Shown: positions 8,741-18,063 of the stretch, one piece after another
How the letters are laid out: each line of letters begins with the position of its first letter
How positions within the stretch are numbered: position 1 is the stretch's first letter
Assembly (NCBI RefSeq): GCF_014467285.1
Contig: NZ_NKHR01000007.1
Location: 110,503-174,502 of the forward strand
Origin: Xenorhabdus sp014467285
GTDB lineage: Bacteria; Pseudomonadota; Gammaproteobacteria; Enterobacterales; Enterobacteriaceae
DNA: 64,000 nt
Reading direction: 5' to 3'
Notes under the pieces: model-generated
Databases searched by the model: none
What the model saw: the letters and a program-made list of their open reading frames with translations, nothing else
What the model was told of the DNA's origin: nothing
Program-made: the position numbers and the translations under genes

Positions 8741-9841
8741 ATGAAATTCATCATTGAACGTGAGCAATTACTCAAACCCTTGCAGCAGGTCAGCAGCCCC
8801 TTGGGCGGTCGCCCTACCCTGCCCATTTTAGGCAACTTATTATTGCAGGTCACTGAAGGCTCTCTGCTGCTAACAGGTACCGATTTAGAAATGGAAATGA
8901 AGGCACGGGTAACGCTTACCCTGCCTCATGAGCAGGGCGCAACCACCGTCCCTGCGCGTAAATTCTTTGATATCTGGCGCGGGCTGCCGGATGGCGCAGA
9001 GATCAGCGTAGAATTAGATGGCGATCGCATTCTGGTCCGTTCCGGTCGTAGCCGCTTTTCACTTTCTACCCTGCCCGCTTCAGATTTTCCCAATCTTGAT
9101 GACTGGCAGAGCGAAGTCGAATTTTCTCTGCCACAGGCCACACTGAAACGCCTGATTGAATCCACTCAATTCTCCATGGCGCATCAGGATGTCCGCTATT
9201 ACTTGAACGGCATGCTGTTTGAAACCGAAGGGGAAGAACTGCGTACCGTTGCAACAGACGGCCATCGTCTGGCAGTCTGTTCCATGAATATCGGGCAAAA
9301 TCTGCCGTCCCATTCAGTCATAGTACCTCGTAAGGGTGTCATTGAATTGATGCGTCTGCTGGATGGCGGTGATAATCCACTGCAATTGCAGATTGGCAGC
9401 AACAACATCCGCGCCCACGTTGGTGATTTTATCTTCACCTCGAAATTGGTTGATGGCCGTTTTCCTGACTATCGCCGCGTACTGCCGAAAAATCCGGATA
9501 AAACACTGGAAGCCAATTGCGACATGCTTAAACAAGCATTTTCACGGGCAGCAATTTTATCCAACGAAAAATTCCGTGGCGTCCGCATCTACTTAAGCGA
9601 AAACCAACTCAGAATTACAGCCAATAACCCTGAACAGGAAGAAGCAGAAGAGATCGTCGACGTCAGCTATCGAGGTACAGAAATGGAAATTGGCTTCAAT
9701 GTCAGCTACGTACTGGATGTTCTGAACGCACTGAAATGCGAGCAGGTGAGTCTCCTGCTGACAGATGCCACATCCAGCGTGAAAATTGAGAACTCAGCCA
9801 GTCAGGCCGCGACTTATGTCGTGATGCCGATGCGTCTGTAA
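8741..9841 (+). CDS. dnaN: DNA polymerase III sliding clamp (beta subunit)
   Basis: 366 residues, the standard length, beginning 'MKFIIEREQLLKPLQQVSSPLGGRP' and ending in the hydrophobic 'VVMPMRL' tail that forms part of the client-binding pocket. The dimer encircles DNA and holds polymerase III and repair polymerases. The gene lies four bases after dnaA and 33 bp before recF. Confidence 0.97.
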   Translation: MKFIIEREQLLKPLQQVSSPLGGRPTLPILGNLLLQVTEGSLLLTGTDLEMEMKARVTLTLPHEQGATTVPARKFFDIWRGLPDGAEISVELDGDRILVRSGRSRFSLSTLPASDFPNLDDWQSEVEFSLPQATLKRLIESTQFSMAHQDVRYYLNGMLFETEGEELRTVATDGHRLAVCSMNIGQNLPSHSVIVPRKGVIELMRLLDGGDNPLQLQIGSNNIRAHVGDFIFTSKLVDGRFPDYRRVLPKNPDKTLEANCDMLKQAFSRAAILSNEKFRGVRIYLSENQLRITANNPEQEEAEEIVDVSYRGTEMEIGFNVSYVLDVLNALKCEQVSLLLTDATSSVKIENSASQAATYVVMPMRL

Positions 9842-9874
9842 AGAATGCGCCTGTAACAGTATTAATTCACACTT

Positions 9875-10966
9875 ATGATTCTCTCGCGTTTGCTGATCCG
9901 CGATTTTCGTAATATCGCGAATGCTGACTTACCGTTGGCGACCGGTTTTAATTTTCTGGTTGGGCCAAACGGTAGCGGCAAAACAAGTATACTGGAAGCC
10001 ATTTATACATTGGGTCATGGTCGTGCCTTTCGCAGTATTCAAGCCGGAAGGGTGATCCGCCATGATTGCGAGGAATTTATTCTTCATGGGCGGCTTGATC
10101 AGCAACCCCATGAACGTTCCTTATCGGTCGGACTGAGCAAAAACCGCCAAGGCGACAGCAAAGTCAGGATCGATGGCAGTGACGGGCATAAAATCGCCGA
10201 ATTGGCGAAAATGTTACCCATGCAGCTCATCACACCAGAAGGTTTCACCTTGCTAAATGGCGGCCCGAAATATCGCCGGGCTTTTATTGACTGGGGCTGC
10301 TTTCACAATGAGCCACGCTTTTTCACTGCCTGGGTCAACCTGAAAAGGCTGCTCAAACAGCGGAATGCGGCATTGCGACAAGTCACCCGCTATAACCAGA
10401 TCCAACATTGGGATCGTGAACTCGCTCCGCTGGCGACGGAAATAAGTCAATGGCGAGCTGAATACATTGCAGGAATTTCGGAAGATATCGAAAAAACCTG
10501 CCAACAATTTTTACCTGAATTCACCCTCAGTATCAGCTTCCAACAAGGCTGGGACAAAGAGAGTGAATATGCAGAACTACTCGCGCGGCAGTTCGAGCGC
10601 GACAAATCGCTAACCTACACCGCTTCCGGCCCCCATAAAGCTGATCTGCGGATCAGGGCGGACGGCACACCGGTAGAAGATATGCTTTCCCGTGGTCAGT
10701 TGAAGTTACTGATGTGTGCGTTGAGGTTAGCACAGGGTGAATATTTCACCCGACAGAGCGGGCAAAAGTGCCTGTATCTGCTTGATGATTTTGCCTCAGA
10801 ACTGGATGCCGGCCGTCGTCAGCTATTAGCCGAGCGTCTAAAATCTACGCAAGCCCAAGTGTTTGTCAGTGCAATCACAACCGGGCAAGTTACAGACATG
10901 ATTGATGTAAATAGCAGGATGTTTCGCGTAGAACATGGCAAAATAGAGGTTCAACCACAGGATTAA
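9875..10966 (+). CDS. recF: DNA replication and repair protein RecF
   Basis: 363 residues. Walker A 'GPNGSGKTS' near residue 31, ABC-type signature 'LSRGQLKLLMCALRLAQGE' near 273-291 and Walker B 'LYLLDDFASELD' near 303. RecF helps load RecA at gapped DNA with RecO and RecR. It lies between dnaN and gyrB in the conserved order, with 18 bp to the gyrB ATG. Confidence 0.96.
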   Translation: MILSRLLIRDFRNIANADLPLATGFNFLVGPNGSGKTSILEAIYTLGHGRAFRSIQAGRVIRHDCEEFILHGRLDQQPHERSLSVGLSKNRQGDSKVRIDGSDGHKIAELAKMLPMQLITPEGFTLLNGGPKYRRAFIDWGCFHNEPRFFTAWVNLKRLLKQRNAALRQVTRYNQIQHWDRELAPLATEISQWRAEYIAGISEDIEKTCQQFLPEFTLSISFQQGWDKESEYAELLARQFERDKSLTYTASGPHKADLRIRADGTPVEDMLSRGQLKLLMCALRLAQGEYFTRQSGQKCLYLLDDFASELDAGRRQLLAERLKSTQAQVFVSAITTGQVTDMIDVNSRMFRVEHGKIEVQPQD

Positions 10967-10984
10967 GATGAGCGAGAAACGTTG

Positions 10985-13399
10985 ATGTCGAATACATATG
11001 ACTCCTCAAGTATCAAGGTATTAAAAGGGCTGGATGCCGTCCGTAAACGTCCAGGCATGTATATCGGTGATACCGATGATGGTACTGGCCTGCACCACAT
11101 GGTCTTCGAGGTTGTTGACAACGCTATCGACGAAGCCCTCGCAGGTCATTGTGACAAGATAGTTGTCACTATCCATGCAGATAACTCCGTTTCTGTACAG
11201 GACGATGGCCGCGGTATTCCTACCGGCATACACGAAGAAGAAGGTGTTTCAGCAGCAGAAGTCATCATGACCGTGCTGCATGCGGGGGGTAAATTCGATG
11301 ACAACTCCTATAAGGTTTCCGGCGGGCTGCATGGCGTAGGGGTTTCTGTTGTTAACGCCTTATCAGAAAAACTGGAACTGACTATCCGTCGTGACGGAAA
11401 AGTCCACGAACAGACCTATCATATGGGTGTTCCACAGGCACCGTTGAGAGTTGTCGGTGATACCGAACAAACGGGAACCACTGTCCGTTTCTGGCCAAGC
11501 ATGGAGACGTTCAAGGTTAACACTGAATTCGAATACGATATTCTGGCAAAGCGTCTGCGTGAATTATCATTCCTGAACTCCGGTGTTTCCATTCGTTTAG
11601 TCGACAAGCGCACAAATGCAGAAGATCTCTTTCATTATGAAGGTGGGATCAAGGCGTTTGTTGAGTTCCTGAGCCGCAATAAAAACCCAATTCACCCAAA
11701 TGTTTTCTATTTCTCTACGGAAAAAGACGGGATTGGCGTTGAAATTTCCATGCAATGGAATGATGGTTTTCAGGAAAACATTTACTGCTTCACCAATAAC
11801 ATTCCTCAGCGCGATGGGGGAACGCACTTAGTTGGTTTCCGTACCGCGATGACCCGTACCCTTAATAGCTATATGGATAAAGAGGGCTACAACAAAAAAT
11901 CCAAAGTCAGCGCTACCGGTGATGATGCTCGTGAAGGCTTGATTGCGGTGATTTCCGTTAAAGTGCCTGATCCTAAATTCTCTTCCCAGACCAAAGACAA
12001 ACTGGTTTCTTCCGAAGTGAAGACCGCTGTCGAGACCCTGATGAATGAGAAGCTGGTGGAATATCTGCTGGAAAACCCGAACGATGCCAAAACGGTTGTC
12101 GGTAAAATCATTGATGCGGCACGTGCCCGTGAAGCAGCACGTAAAGCGCGTGAAATGACCCGCCGTAAAGGTGCATTGGATCTGGCCGGATTGCCGGGCA
12201 AATTGGCTGACTGTCAGGAGCGCGATCCTGCCCTGTCCGAACTCTACCTGGTGGAGGGTGATTCTGCGGGTGGTTCGGCAAAACAGGGGCGTAACCGTAA
12301 AAATCAGGCTATCCTGCCACTGAAAGGCAAGATCCTGAACGTTGAGAAAGCGCGTTTTGACAAAATGCTGTCTTCACAGGAAGTGGCAACCCTGATCACC
12401 GCACTGGGCTGTGGCATTGGGCGTGACGAATATAACCCGGACAAACTGCGTTATCACAGCATTATCATCATGACCGACGCCGACGTCGATGGTTCTCACA
12501 TCCGTACCCTGTTGCTGACATTTTTCTATCGTCAGATGCCAGAAATCATTGAGCGTGGCTATGTTTACATCGCTCAGCCACCGCTGTATAAGGTGAAGAA
12601 AGGCAAACAAGAGCAATACATCAAAGATGACGATGCAATGGAAGAGTACCAAATGTCCATCGCATTGGATGGTGCTGCGCTGTATACCAACCCACATGCA
12701 CCGGGATTGAAAGGTGAAGCACTGGAAAATCTGGTGACTGAATTTAACGCCACCCAAAAAATCATCCGCCGCATGGAACGCCTGTATCCGCTGGCTCTGC
12801 TGAACAACCTGATTTACCATCCAAAACTGACCGAAGATGCACTGAACGATCAGACAAAAGTGGAAGAGTGGGTCAGTGCACTGACTATTCGCCTGAATGA
12901 CAAAGAGCAGCATGGCAGCACATACAGCTATCACATTCATGAAAACCGTGAACGTCAGGTTTTCGAGCCAGTTTTGACCATTCGTACACATGGCGTTGAT
13001 ACCAACTACAATCTGGATTTCGATTTTATCCACGGTGGCGAATATCGCCGCATCACCAAACTGGGTGAATTGATCGGAAACCTGATTGAAGAAGGCGCAT
13101 ATATTGAACGTGGTGAGCGTCGTCAGGCAGTCAACAGCTTTGAACAGGCTCTGGAATGGCTGACCAAAGAATCACGCCGTGGTCTTTCCATCCAACGTTA
13201 TAAAGGTCTGGGAGAAATGAACCCGGATCAGTTGTGGGAAACCACAATGAACCCTGAAACACGCCGCATGATGCGTGTCACGGTAAAAGATGCCATTGCG
13301 ACCGATCAACTGTTCACGACCCTGATGGGTGATGCCGTTGAGCCTCGCCGTGCATTTATTGAAGAGAATGCGCTGAAAGCGGCGAATATTGATATTTAA
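10985..13399 (+). CDS. gyrB: DNA gyrase subunit B
   Basis: 804 residues from the ATG at 10985. The TTG three bases earlier is not needed, because 'MSNTYDSSSIKVLKGLDAVRKRPGMYIG' matches the usual N-terminus. GHKL ATPase domain with the 'QTK' loop ('SSQTKDK'), then TOPRIM with 'EGDSAGG' and 'DADVDGSH', and the additional domain found in Gram-negative gyrases ('EYQMSIALDG' onward). With GyrA it introduces negative supercoils. A strong tandem terminator pair follows. Confidence 0.97.
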   Translation: MSNTYDSSSIKVLKGLDAVRKRPGMYIGDTDDGTGLHHMVFEVVDNAIDEALAGHCDKIVVTIHADNSVSVQDDGRGIPTGIHEEEGVSAAEVIMTVLHAGGKFDDNSYKVSGGLHGVGVSVVNALSEKLELTIRRDGKVHEQTYHMGVPQAPLRVVGDTEQTGTTVRFWPSMETFKVNTEFEYDILAKRLRELSFLNSGVSIRLVDKRTNAEDLFHYEGGIKAFVEFLSRNKNPIHPNVFYFSTEKDGIGVEISMQWNDGFQENIYCFTNNIPQRDGGTHLVGFRTAMTRTLNSYMDKEGYNKKSKVSATGDDAREGLIAVISVKVPDPKFSSQTKDKLVSSEVKTAVETLMNEKLVEYLLENPNDAKTVVGKIIDAARAREAARKAREMTRRKGALDLAGLPGKLADCQERDPALSELYLVEGDSAGGSAKQGRNRKNQAILPLKGKILNVEKARFDKMLSSQEVATLITALGCGIGRDEYNPDKLRYHSIIIMTDADVDGSHIRTLLLTFFYRQMPEIIERGYVYIAQPPLYKVKKGKQEQYIKDDDAMEEYQMSIALDGAALYTNPHAPGLKGEALENLVTEFNATQKIIRRMERLYPLALLNNLIYHPKLTEDALNDQTKVEEWVSALTIRLNDKEQHGSTYSYHIHENRERQVFEPVLTIRTHGVDTNYNLDFDFIHGGEYRRITKLGELIGNLIEEGAYIERGERRQAVNSFEQALEWLTKESRRGLSIQRYKGLGEMNPDQLWETTMNPETRRMMRVTVKDAIATDQLFTTLMGDAVEPRRAFIEENALKAANIDI

Positions 13400-13419
13400 T
13401 ACTGCTGCTTAACTTTAAT

Positions 13420-13447
13420 ATCCCAGATAACTTTCGTTATCTGGGAT
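13420..13447 (+). terminator. gyrB intrinsic terminator
   Basis: A perfect 12-bp stem (ATCCCAGATAAC / GTTATCTGGGAT) with a TTTC loop starts 20 bp after the gyrB stop. It is followed by an A-run and then a second hairpin that provides the T-run. Confidence 0.8.
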
Positions 13448-13448
13448 A

Positions 13449-13483
13449 AAAAAACTCATATCATTTGCTGATATGAGTTTTTT
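13449..13483. terminator. Bidirectional terminator between gyrB and the convergent gene
   Basis: Perfect 15-bp arms, AAAAAACTCATATCA and TGATATGAGTTTTTT, with a 5-nt loop. The A-run on one side and T-run on the other suit termination of gyrB on plus and of the convergent minus-strand gene that ends at 13482. Confidence 0.9.
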
Positions 13484-14108
13484 ATTTAGCCAATAACACA
13501 TATGAAATAATCACATCAATCTTTTCTGGTTTTTCCAACCACTTATTAAACACATTACCCAGCCCTTTTTGTTTATAAGTGGTATCACAGCTTGCAGATG
13601 TTCCTGCTGGGCCTAAGCCATATGTTCCACCACCCTCGGCTTTAACCTCGCAGCCATGCTGCCCATGAAAATCATTATATAGCCATTTAGGCTCTATTGT
13701 ACTGAATTCAATGACAACACCCGGATTTTTATTAGTCAAATAACCTTTTGAATAATCAAAACGAGGTGCAATACCACAAAATGCTTTTGCCTCTGTAACA
13801 CAAGGAACCTTCCGGTATTTATTGGCATCAAATGCCTTATATTCATTTGATCCCATTCCCCGATACCAATACATTGCGTCTTCTGCCGCTTTATTGGCTT
13901 TGGCTGCTTTTTTATTGATTAAAGTCACTTTATTCGACGTGTTGGTCTCAACAACCAATGTTCCATTTTTATACAACGACATCACTTTCGTATCTTTTAA
14001 GCCATTCTTTGTGATTAAATCCTCAATCGCTTTATCCGCTACACTAAAATGACTCACCCCTAACAAAATAGGCAGCATAAGAAGATAACTTTTTTTATTC
14101 AGTCTCAT
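13482..14108 (-). CDS. Secreted ADP-ribosyltransferase-like protein
   Basis: 208 residues from the ATG at 14108, which has a ribosome binding site (GGTGAGG) six bases upstream. Longer starts up to 14171 have none. An N-terminal signal peptide ('MRLNKKSYLLMLPILLGVSHFSVA') implies export. The mature part contains 'YWYRGMGSNEYKAF', then 'FCGIAPRFDYSKGYLT' and 'VVIEFST', a pattern like the R-motif and core strands of polymorphic-toxin ADP-ribosyltransferases. Four cysteines could form two disulphides, as in exported toxins. No immunity gene is adjacent and the neighbourhood is AT-rich. The export signal is solid; the enzymatic assignment is inference from short motifs. Confidence 0.5.
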   Translation of the reverse strand: MRLNKKSYLLMLPILLGVSHFSVADKAIEDLITKNGLKDTKVMSLYKNGTLVVETNTSNKVTLINKKAAKANKAAEDAMYWYRGMGSNEYKAFDANKYRKVPCVTEAKAFCGIAPRFDYSKGYLTNKNPGVVIEFSTIEPKWLYNDFHGQHGCEVKAEGGGTYGLGPAGTSASCDTTYKQKGLGNVFNKWLEKPEKIDVIISYVLLAK

Positions 14109-14428
14109 AAAAAACCTCACCATTAAACTATAAAAGTTTATAATAAGTTTATTTCTCATATAAACCAACAATAAAAATCTAATTCAACTGTTAACATAAA
14201 ACAAAAACAAATTAAGTCAGAGATAATTAAAATAGATAATAAAAATCACTCACTATAAAAAATCAAACATAGAATATTTTTATATCATAAATTAAACAAA
14301 ATTTAACTATTCCGGCAGTAATTTTATTGCTATTATATATTATCGGTGAGTTTGCAGAGGATGAGAACTTAACAAAAACAAGCCTTATACCAATAAAATA
14401 ACACCACCATTTGATAAGGATTTTCATC

Positions 14429-14554
14429 ATGCTAAAAAGAATAAATTTTGTATCAAAACTTCATGATTCAATCACTAAAGGTGGTTGGCTTAAACACATT
14501 AACAATACAGATAACTTAAAAGAAACTCAGAGCAACGCATGGCCTTTTTCTTAG
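14429..14554 (+). CDS. 41-residue peptide upstream of a GNAT protein
   Basis: A good ribosome binding site (AAGGA, six to eight bases upstream) precedes the ATG at 14429. The product starts 'MLKRINFVSKLHDSITKGG' and ends 'NAWPFS'. I do not recognise the family. It lies 60 bp upstream of a GNAT-domain gene on the same strand, so the two may be one transcript. It might be a small secreted peptide, a substrate of the acetyltransferase, or a leader peptide. None of this is proven. Confidence 0.4.
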   Translation: MLKRINFVSKLHDSITKGGWLKHINNTDNLKETQSNAWPFS

Positions 14555-14622
14555 CCGCAGCGAGTATAGGTTTAAAGGAAATTACTGAAAAAACCATATT
14601 AAGAGGTCTTTATTATGTTTAA
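14539..14622 (+). CDS. Possible 27-residue overlapping reading frame
   Basis: An ATG-started frame ('MAFFLAAASIGLKEITEKTI...') begins inside the end of the 41-residue gene and ends inside the first codons of the GNAT gene. It would bridge the two by overlap. It has a short hydrophobic N-terminus but no clear ribosome binding site, so it may be chance. Confidence 0.15.
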   Translation: MAFFLAAASIGLKEITEKTILRGLYYV

Positions 14623-15337
14623 AAAAACTTATTCTTTTAATAAAGATATTGAAAAAATGCAGTCAAATTCTTTGACTCGTTCAAAAAATCTATCCACCTC
14701 ACTACCCGATAATCTATCTAATATAGAAATTAATAATCAAATGCTTATACACAAACTTTCCTTTATCGAATCAAGAGAAGTTAATCTACAAGAAGCAAAA
14801 AATGCAATCAATAAACTTCTCAACTCCATTCGTGAAGATAAATGGCTGGACCATATTGAAGATACTGAATATACATGGCGTAATATAGAAGAGAAAAAAT
14901 TAAAAACACCACAAGACTTATGGGATCTGAGATGCTGTATAACTGAACAAATACTAATTTCAATGCGATATGACATCAATGAAGATAGTCGAAAGATTAA
15001 AGATTTTATTTACTTGGTTTGTTTTATTAAAACAATGCCTATCGGAATAATTCAACTTAAATGTGATGATAATTCTCTGGAAGTAAACAACCTTGTCACT
15101 CATCCAGGAATAAAAAACTGCGCCTATTTATTGATGGAAAAAGCAGTTAACCTATCCAATGACATGGGTTTTGAAGGAAAACTAAAGCTAATGACAGCAA
15201 CTGATGAATTGAATAGAGTTTATCATAGAATGGGATTCATTGATAATAATGACTATATGACATTAGATCCAAATGGAAACAATTTTTGGACTTTCTGTAC
15301 AGAAGATCGTGTATACAAATTTAAAAAACTCTTCTAA
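14615..15337 (+). CDS. GNAT-fold acetyltransferase-like protein with a unique N-terminal part
   Basis: 240 residues, AT-rich coding. The C-terminal half looks like a GNAT fold: 'IYLVCFIKTMPIGIIQLKC', 'LEVNNLVTHPGIKNCAYLLMEKAVNLS' (core strand plus acetyl-CoA helix) and 'ELNRVYHRMGF', the usual 'Y...GF' ending. The first about 100 residues are polar and helical and not recognised. A ribosome binding site (AAGAGGT) precedes the ATG. GNAT proteins transfer an acetyl group to amines of proteins or small molecules; the target here is unknown. It may act on the small peptide encoded upstream, or be an effector. A strong hairpin follows. Confidence 0.5.
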   Translation: MFKKTYSFNKDIEKMQSNSLTRSKNLSTSLPDNLSNIEINNQMLIHKLSFIESREVNLQEAKNAINKLLNSIREDKWLDHIEDTEYTWRNIEEKKLKTPQDLWDLRCCITEQILISMRYDINEDSRKIKDFIYLVCFIKTMPIGIIQLKCDDNSLEVNNLVTHPGIKNCAYLLMEKAVNLSNDMGFEGKLKLMTATDELNRVYHRMGFIDNNDYMTLDPNGNNFWTFCTEDRVYKFKKLF

Positions 15338-15378
15338 CCCTTCAATATAAAAAATAAACTCAGATGAAAAAAATAATA

Positions 15379-15413
15379 AATACCGCCAATTTCTCTATCG
15401 AATTGGCGGTATT
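15379..15413. terminator. Terminator between the GNAT gene and asd
   Basis: 13-bp perfect arms AATACCGCCAATT (15379-15391) and AATTGGCGGTATT (15401-15413) with a 9-nt loop. The A-rich sequence upstream reads as a T-run on minus, so it serves asd and probably the convergent GNAT gene. Confidence 0.85.
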
Positions 15414-15463
15414 ATCCTAACGGATGCTGAATAGTCACTTCAATAAAAAAACTTAACCCTTTT

Positions 15464-16570
15464 CTACAACAAAATACGCAGCATACGGCGCAAAGGCTCA
15501 GCCGCTCCCCACAACAACTGATCACCGACGGTAAATGCAGAGAGATATTCCGGCCCCATATTCAGTTTACGCAGGCGCCCCACCGGCGTATTCAACGTGC
15601 CAGTCACCGCTGCCGGCGTTAATTCACGCATTGTCAGTTCACGATCATTCGGGATCACACGAACCCAGTCATTATGAGAAGACAGCAATGTTTCAATTTC
15701 ATGAATCGGAATATCTTTTTTCAATTTCAGGGTAAATGCCTGACTATGACAACGTAATGCTCCAATACGAACACACAAACCATCTATCGGAATCACACGA
15801 CTGCCCGTATTTAAAATCTTGTTGGTTTCCGCCTGGCCTTTCCACTCTTCACGACTCTGCCCATTTTCCAGTTGCTTATCAATCCAGGGAATCAGACTCC
15901 CCGCCAGAGGAACACCAAATTGGTCAGTCGGCAATGCACCGCTGCGGGTAAAATCCGTGACACGTTTTTCAATATCCAAGATGGCGGAAGCCGGATCTTG
16001 CAACTCATCTGCAACCTGATTATGCAGCATTCCCATTTGCACCAGCAGTTCACGCATGTGACGGGCACCACCGCCAGAAGCCGCCTGATAGCTTGATACC
16101 GATGCCCACTCAATCAAATCATTGGCAAACAAACCACCCAATGACATCAACATCAGGCTGACAGTACAGTTACCACCAACAAACGTTTTGATGCCTTTAT
16201 TCAGGCTGTTCTGAATATGTTGATGGTTAACGGGATCGAGAATAATGATCGCATCGTCATTCATGCGCAGTGCGGAAGCAGCATCAATCCAATATCCCTG
16301 CCAGCCGGTTGCTCTCAGTTTGGGATAAATTTCATTGGTATAATCCCCGCCCTGACAACTAATGATTATATCCAGCGCACTCAGCGCCTCGATATTAAAA
16401 GCATCCTGTAAAACGCCTGATTTACCCGCAAATTCCGGTGCAGGCAACCCATGTTGGGAAGTTGTAAAGAAAACCGGATTGATTTCGTCAAAATCCCGCT
16501 CTTCCATCATTCTCTGCATTAATACTGAGCCGACCATACCGCGCCAGCCGATAAAACCTACACTCTTCAT
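15464..16570 (-). CDS. asd: Aspartate-semialdehyde dehydrogenase
   Basis: 368 residues from 'MKSVGFIGWRGMVGSVLMQRM', the usual N-terminus. An ATG directly before it (16573) is equally possible and longer starts lack support. The NADP-binding glycine motif is at residues 7-13, the catalytic Cys in 'GGNCTVSLML' near residue 135 and the conserved 'RCHSQAF' histidine near 270. It reduces aspartyl phosphate to aspartate semialdehyde, feeding lysine/diaminopimelate, threonine and methionine synthesis. It is a single gene here, flanked by accessory genes. Confidence 0.97.
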   Translation of the reverse strand: MKSVGFIGWRGMVGSVLMQRMMEERDFDEINPVFFTTSQHGLPAPEFAGKSGVLQDAFNIEALSALDIIISCQGGDYTNEIYPKLRATGWQGYWIDAASALRMNDDAIIILDPVNHQHIQNSLNKGIKTFVGGNCTVSLMLMSLGGLFANDLIEWASVSSYQAASGGGARHMRELLVQMGMLHNQVADELQDPASAILDIEKRVTDFTRSGALPTDQFGVPLAGSLIPWIDKQLENGQSREEWKGQAETNKILNTGSRVIPIDGLCVRIGALRCHSQAFTLKLKKDIPIHEIETLLSSHNDWVRVIPNDRELTMRELTPAAVTGTLNTPVGRLRKLNMGPEYLSAFTVGDQLLWGAAEPLRRMLRILL

Positions 16571-16663
16571 CATGTTTACCCTGCCTTGAAAGATGTTCGT
16601 CAGATACAACTGACATCCTTAAAACTGACAAAATATGACGAAAGGTGCAAGCATATTTATGCA

Positions 16664-17353
16664 CTATAACACCAACATTTCTGCATGGATGCGTTTGCCA
16701 TTTTTAAACCAGACAGAAGTATGCCTTCCCACTCTACTGGAACTATGACCACTTATCGGTTTGCCTGGCTTTTTGGATCTCAAAAAAGGTTTTGGCGTAA
16801 TAGGATCGACAGTAACTACCCTTGAATAAGCTTCTTTTTCTGCCATAAAAGCAGCTCTGGCATTTTGGTTTAGAGAAAGCCCTGAAAAATGAAGCTGGCA
16901 AATATGACTTATTCTGAATACTTCTTCATTACGTTGAATATCTTCATTATGCTCATAACTCAAGGTTTGTGGATTAAAATAATTATTGCGTATCTTAACC
17001 GACCCAATATAACCAATCACGATATTGTTTGAACACAATTTAGAAAACTCAGAAGCAAAAGATTCCTCAAAGCTATAGGGAGAATCTCTATCCTTCTCGC
17101 AAGTTGCGGAATTACATACCACCAGATGAATATACCTAAATCTGTCTAATATTATTCCTCCGTTATTAACTAATTGATCATATAGTTCACCAGGTGTCAT
17201 ATTTTCTACAGTCAGATTTTCGCTCAGGACGGTTAAATATTCCATGAAATAATTTTCATCATATTCACCATGAGAACAAACTGATAAACGAAAATGACCA
17301 TGATAAATATCTTCAAATGTATAAAAACCACGAAAGACTTTAATATTTCTCAT
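16664..17353 (-). CDS. Caspase-like (clan CD) cysteine peptidase candidate
   Basis: 229 residues from the ATG at 17353, which has AAGGA nine bases upstream; an ATG at 17362 sits directly on that site. I do not recognise a named family. Two motifs resemble the His-Cys dyad of clan CD peptidases: 'RLSVCSHGEYDE' (hydrophobic strand, then HG) near residues 23-34 and, about 55 residues later, 'IHLVVCNSATC' (hydrophobic strand, then Cys). A third strand 'NIVIGYIGSVKI' follows, as in caspase/gingipain-type folds. The C-terminal 60 residues are basic and Ser/Arg rich. No signal peptide is seen. No substrate or partner is visible beside it. A toxin, effector or regulatory protease are all possible. 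Confidence 0.4.
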   Translation of the reverse strand: MRNIKVFRGFYTFEDIYHGHFRLSVCSHGEYDENYFMEYLTVLSENLTVENMTPGELYDQLVNNGGIILDRFRYIHLVVCNSATCEKDRDSPYSFEESFASEFSKLCSNNIVIGYIGSVKIRNNYFNPQTLSYEHNEDIQRNEEVFRISHICQLHFSGLSLNQNARAAFMAEKEAYSRVVTVDPITPKPFLRSKKPGKPISGHSSSRVGRHTSVWFKNGKRIHAEMLVL

Positions 17354-18063
17354 GATAACCATTCCTTATATGCTACTCTTGTTCTTACCATTCCCATACT
17401 AAGTAGTATGAATACGATAGCAATTTTGGGGATTACTCATGCAATTAATTACCTATTTATTAGTTATGAACGAAATATTGCAGAAAAACAAGCAAATAAA
17501 TTAACTACATTAAGGATTGCGTTCTGATTTAATGATCAGAATATCAACGAGATGGAAATAAAGAATAAAAGCAACCTACAGCAAAACTATAGGCTTTGGA
17601 TCAACCTTTCTTTTTCTTACCCTGAACAGCCTTAAAACGTGGATTAGAGTGACCGAATGTTATAATATAACATTAATCCAACCTCTGGTTGCTGACAACT
17701 CTCTTTTGATGCTATTCACCGAACTGAACTAAAATGAAAAAATCAAATATAAGCTAATAGTTTAGTTTGTTATTATTTCTTTTCATATTGAGTCTTCTAG
17801 ATTTTTTCACTATTAATTGTCACTTAATGAGAAATTAATTTATATTTTTTGGTCATTTTGATATTCATTATTTCATTTCGCCATAAATCTATAAAACAGG
17901 TATGCTTATCGCCTAATCTCTATGATAAATATCAGGTAATCAGAGTAATCCAATTATTGCGATACGATTCAAAAAAGACCTTTTTTCCGCTATTAACTTA
18001 TTCTGAAAACTGATTTAATTAAGCATTGCTTAATAATTATTATCACTTTGAGACAGCATTCTG
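17354..18063. other. AT-rich spacer without a convincing gene
   Basis: About 710 bp with only short open frames lacking ribosome binding sites. A perfect inverted repeat TTAAGCA-T-TGCTTAA at 18019-18033, 31 bp before yqiJ, could be an operator. A minus-strand stretch near 17600-17665 could encode 'NPRFKAVQGKKKKG' before a stop and may be the tail of a lost gene. Nothing else is supported. Confidence 0.5.

Noticed and set aside
17294..17527. 77-codon plus-strand frame overlapping the start of the caspase-like gene
   Set aside because: No ribosome binding site, antisense overlap with a better-supported gene and no recognisable features.
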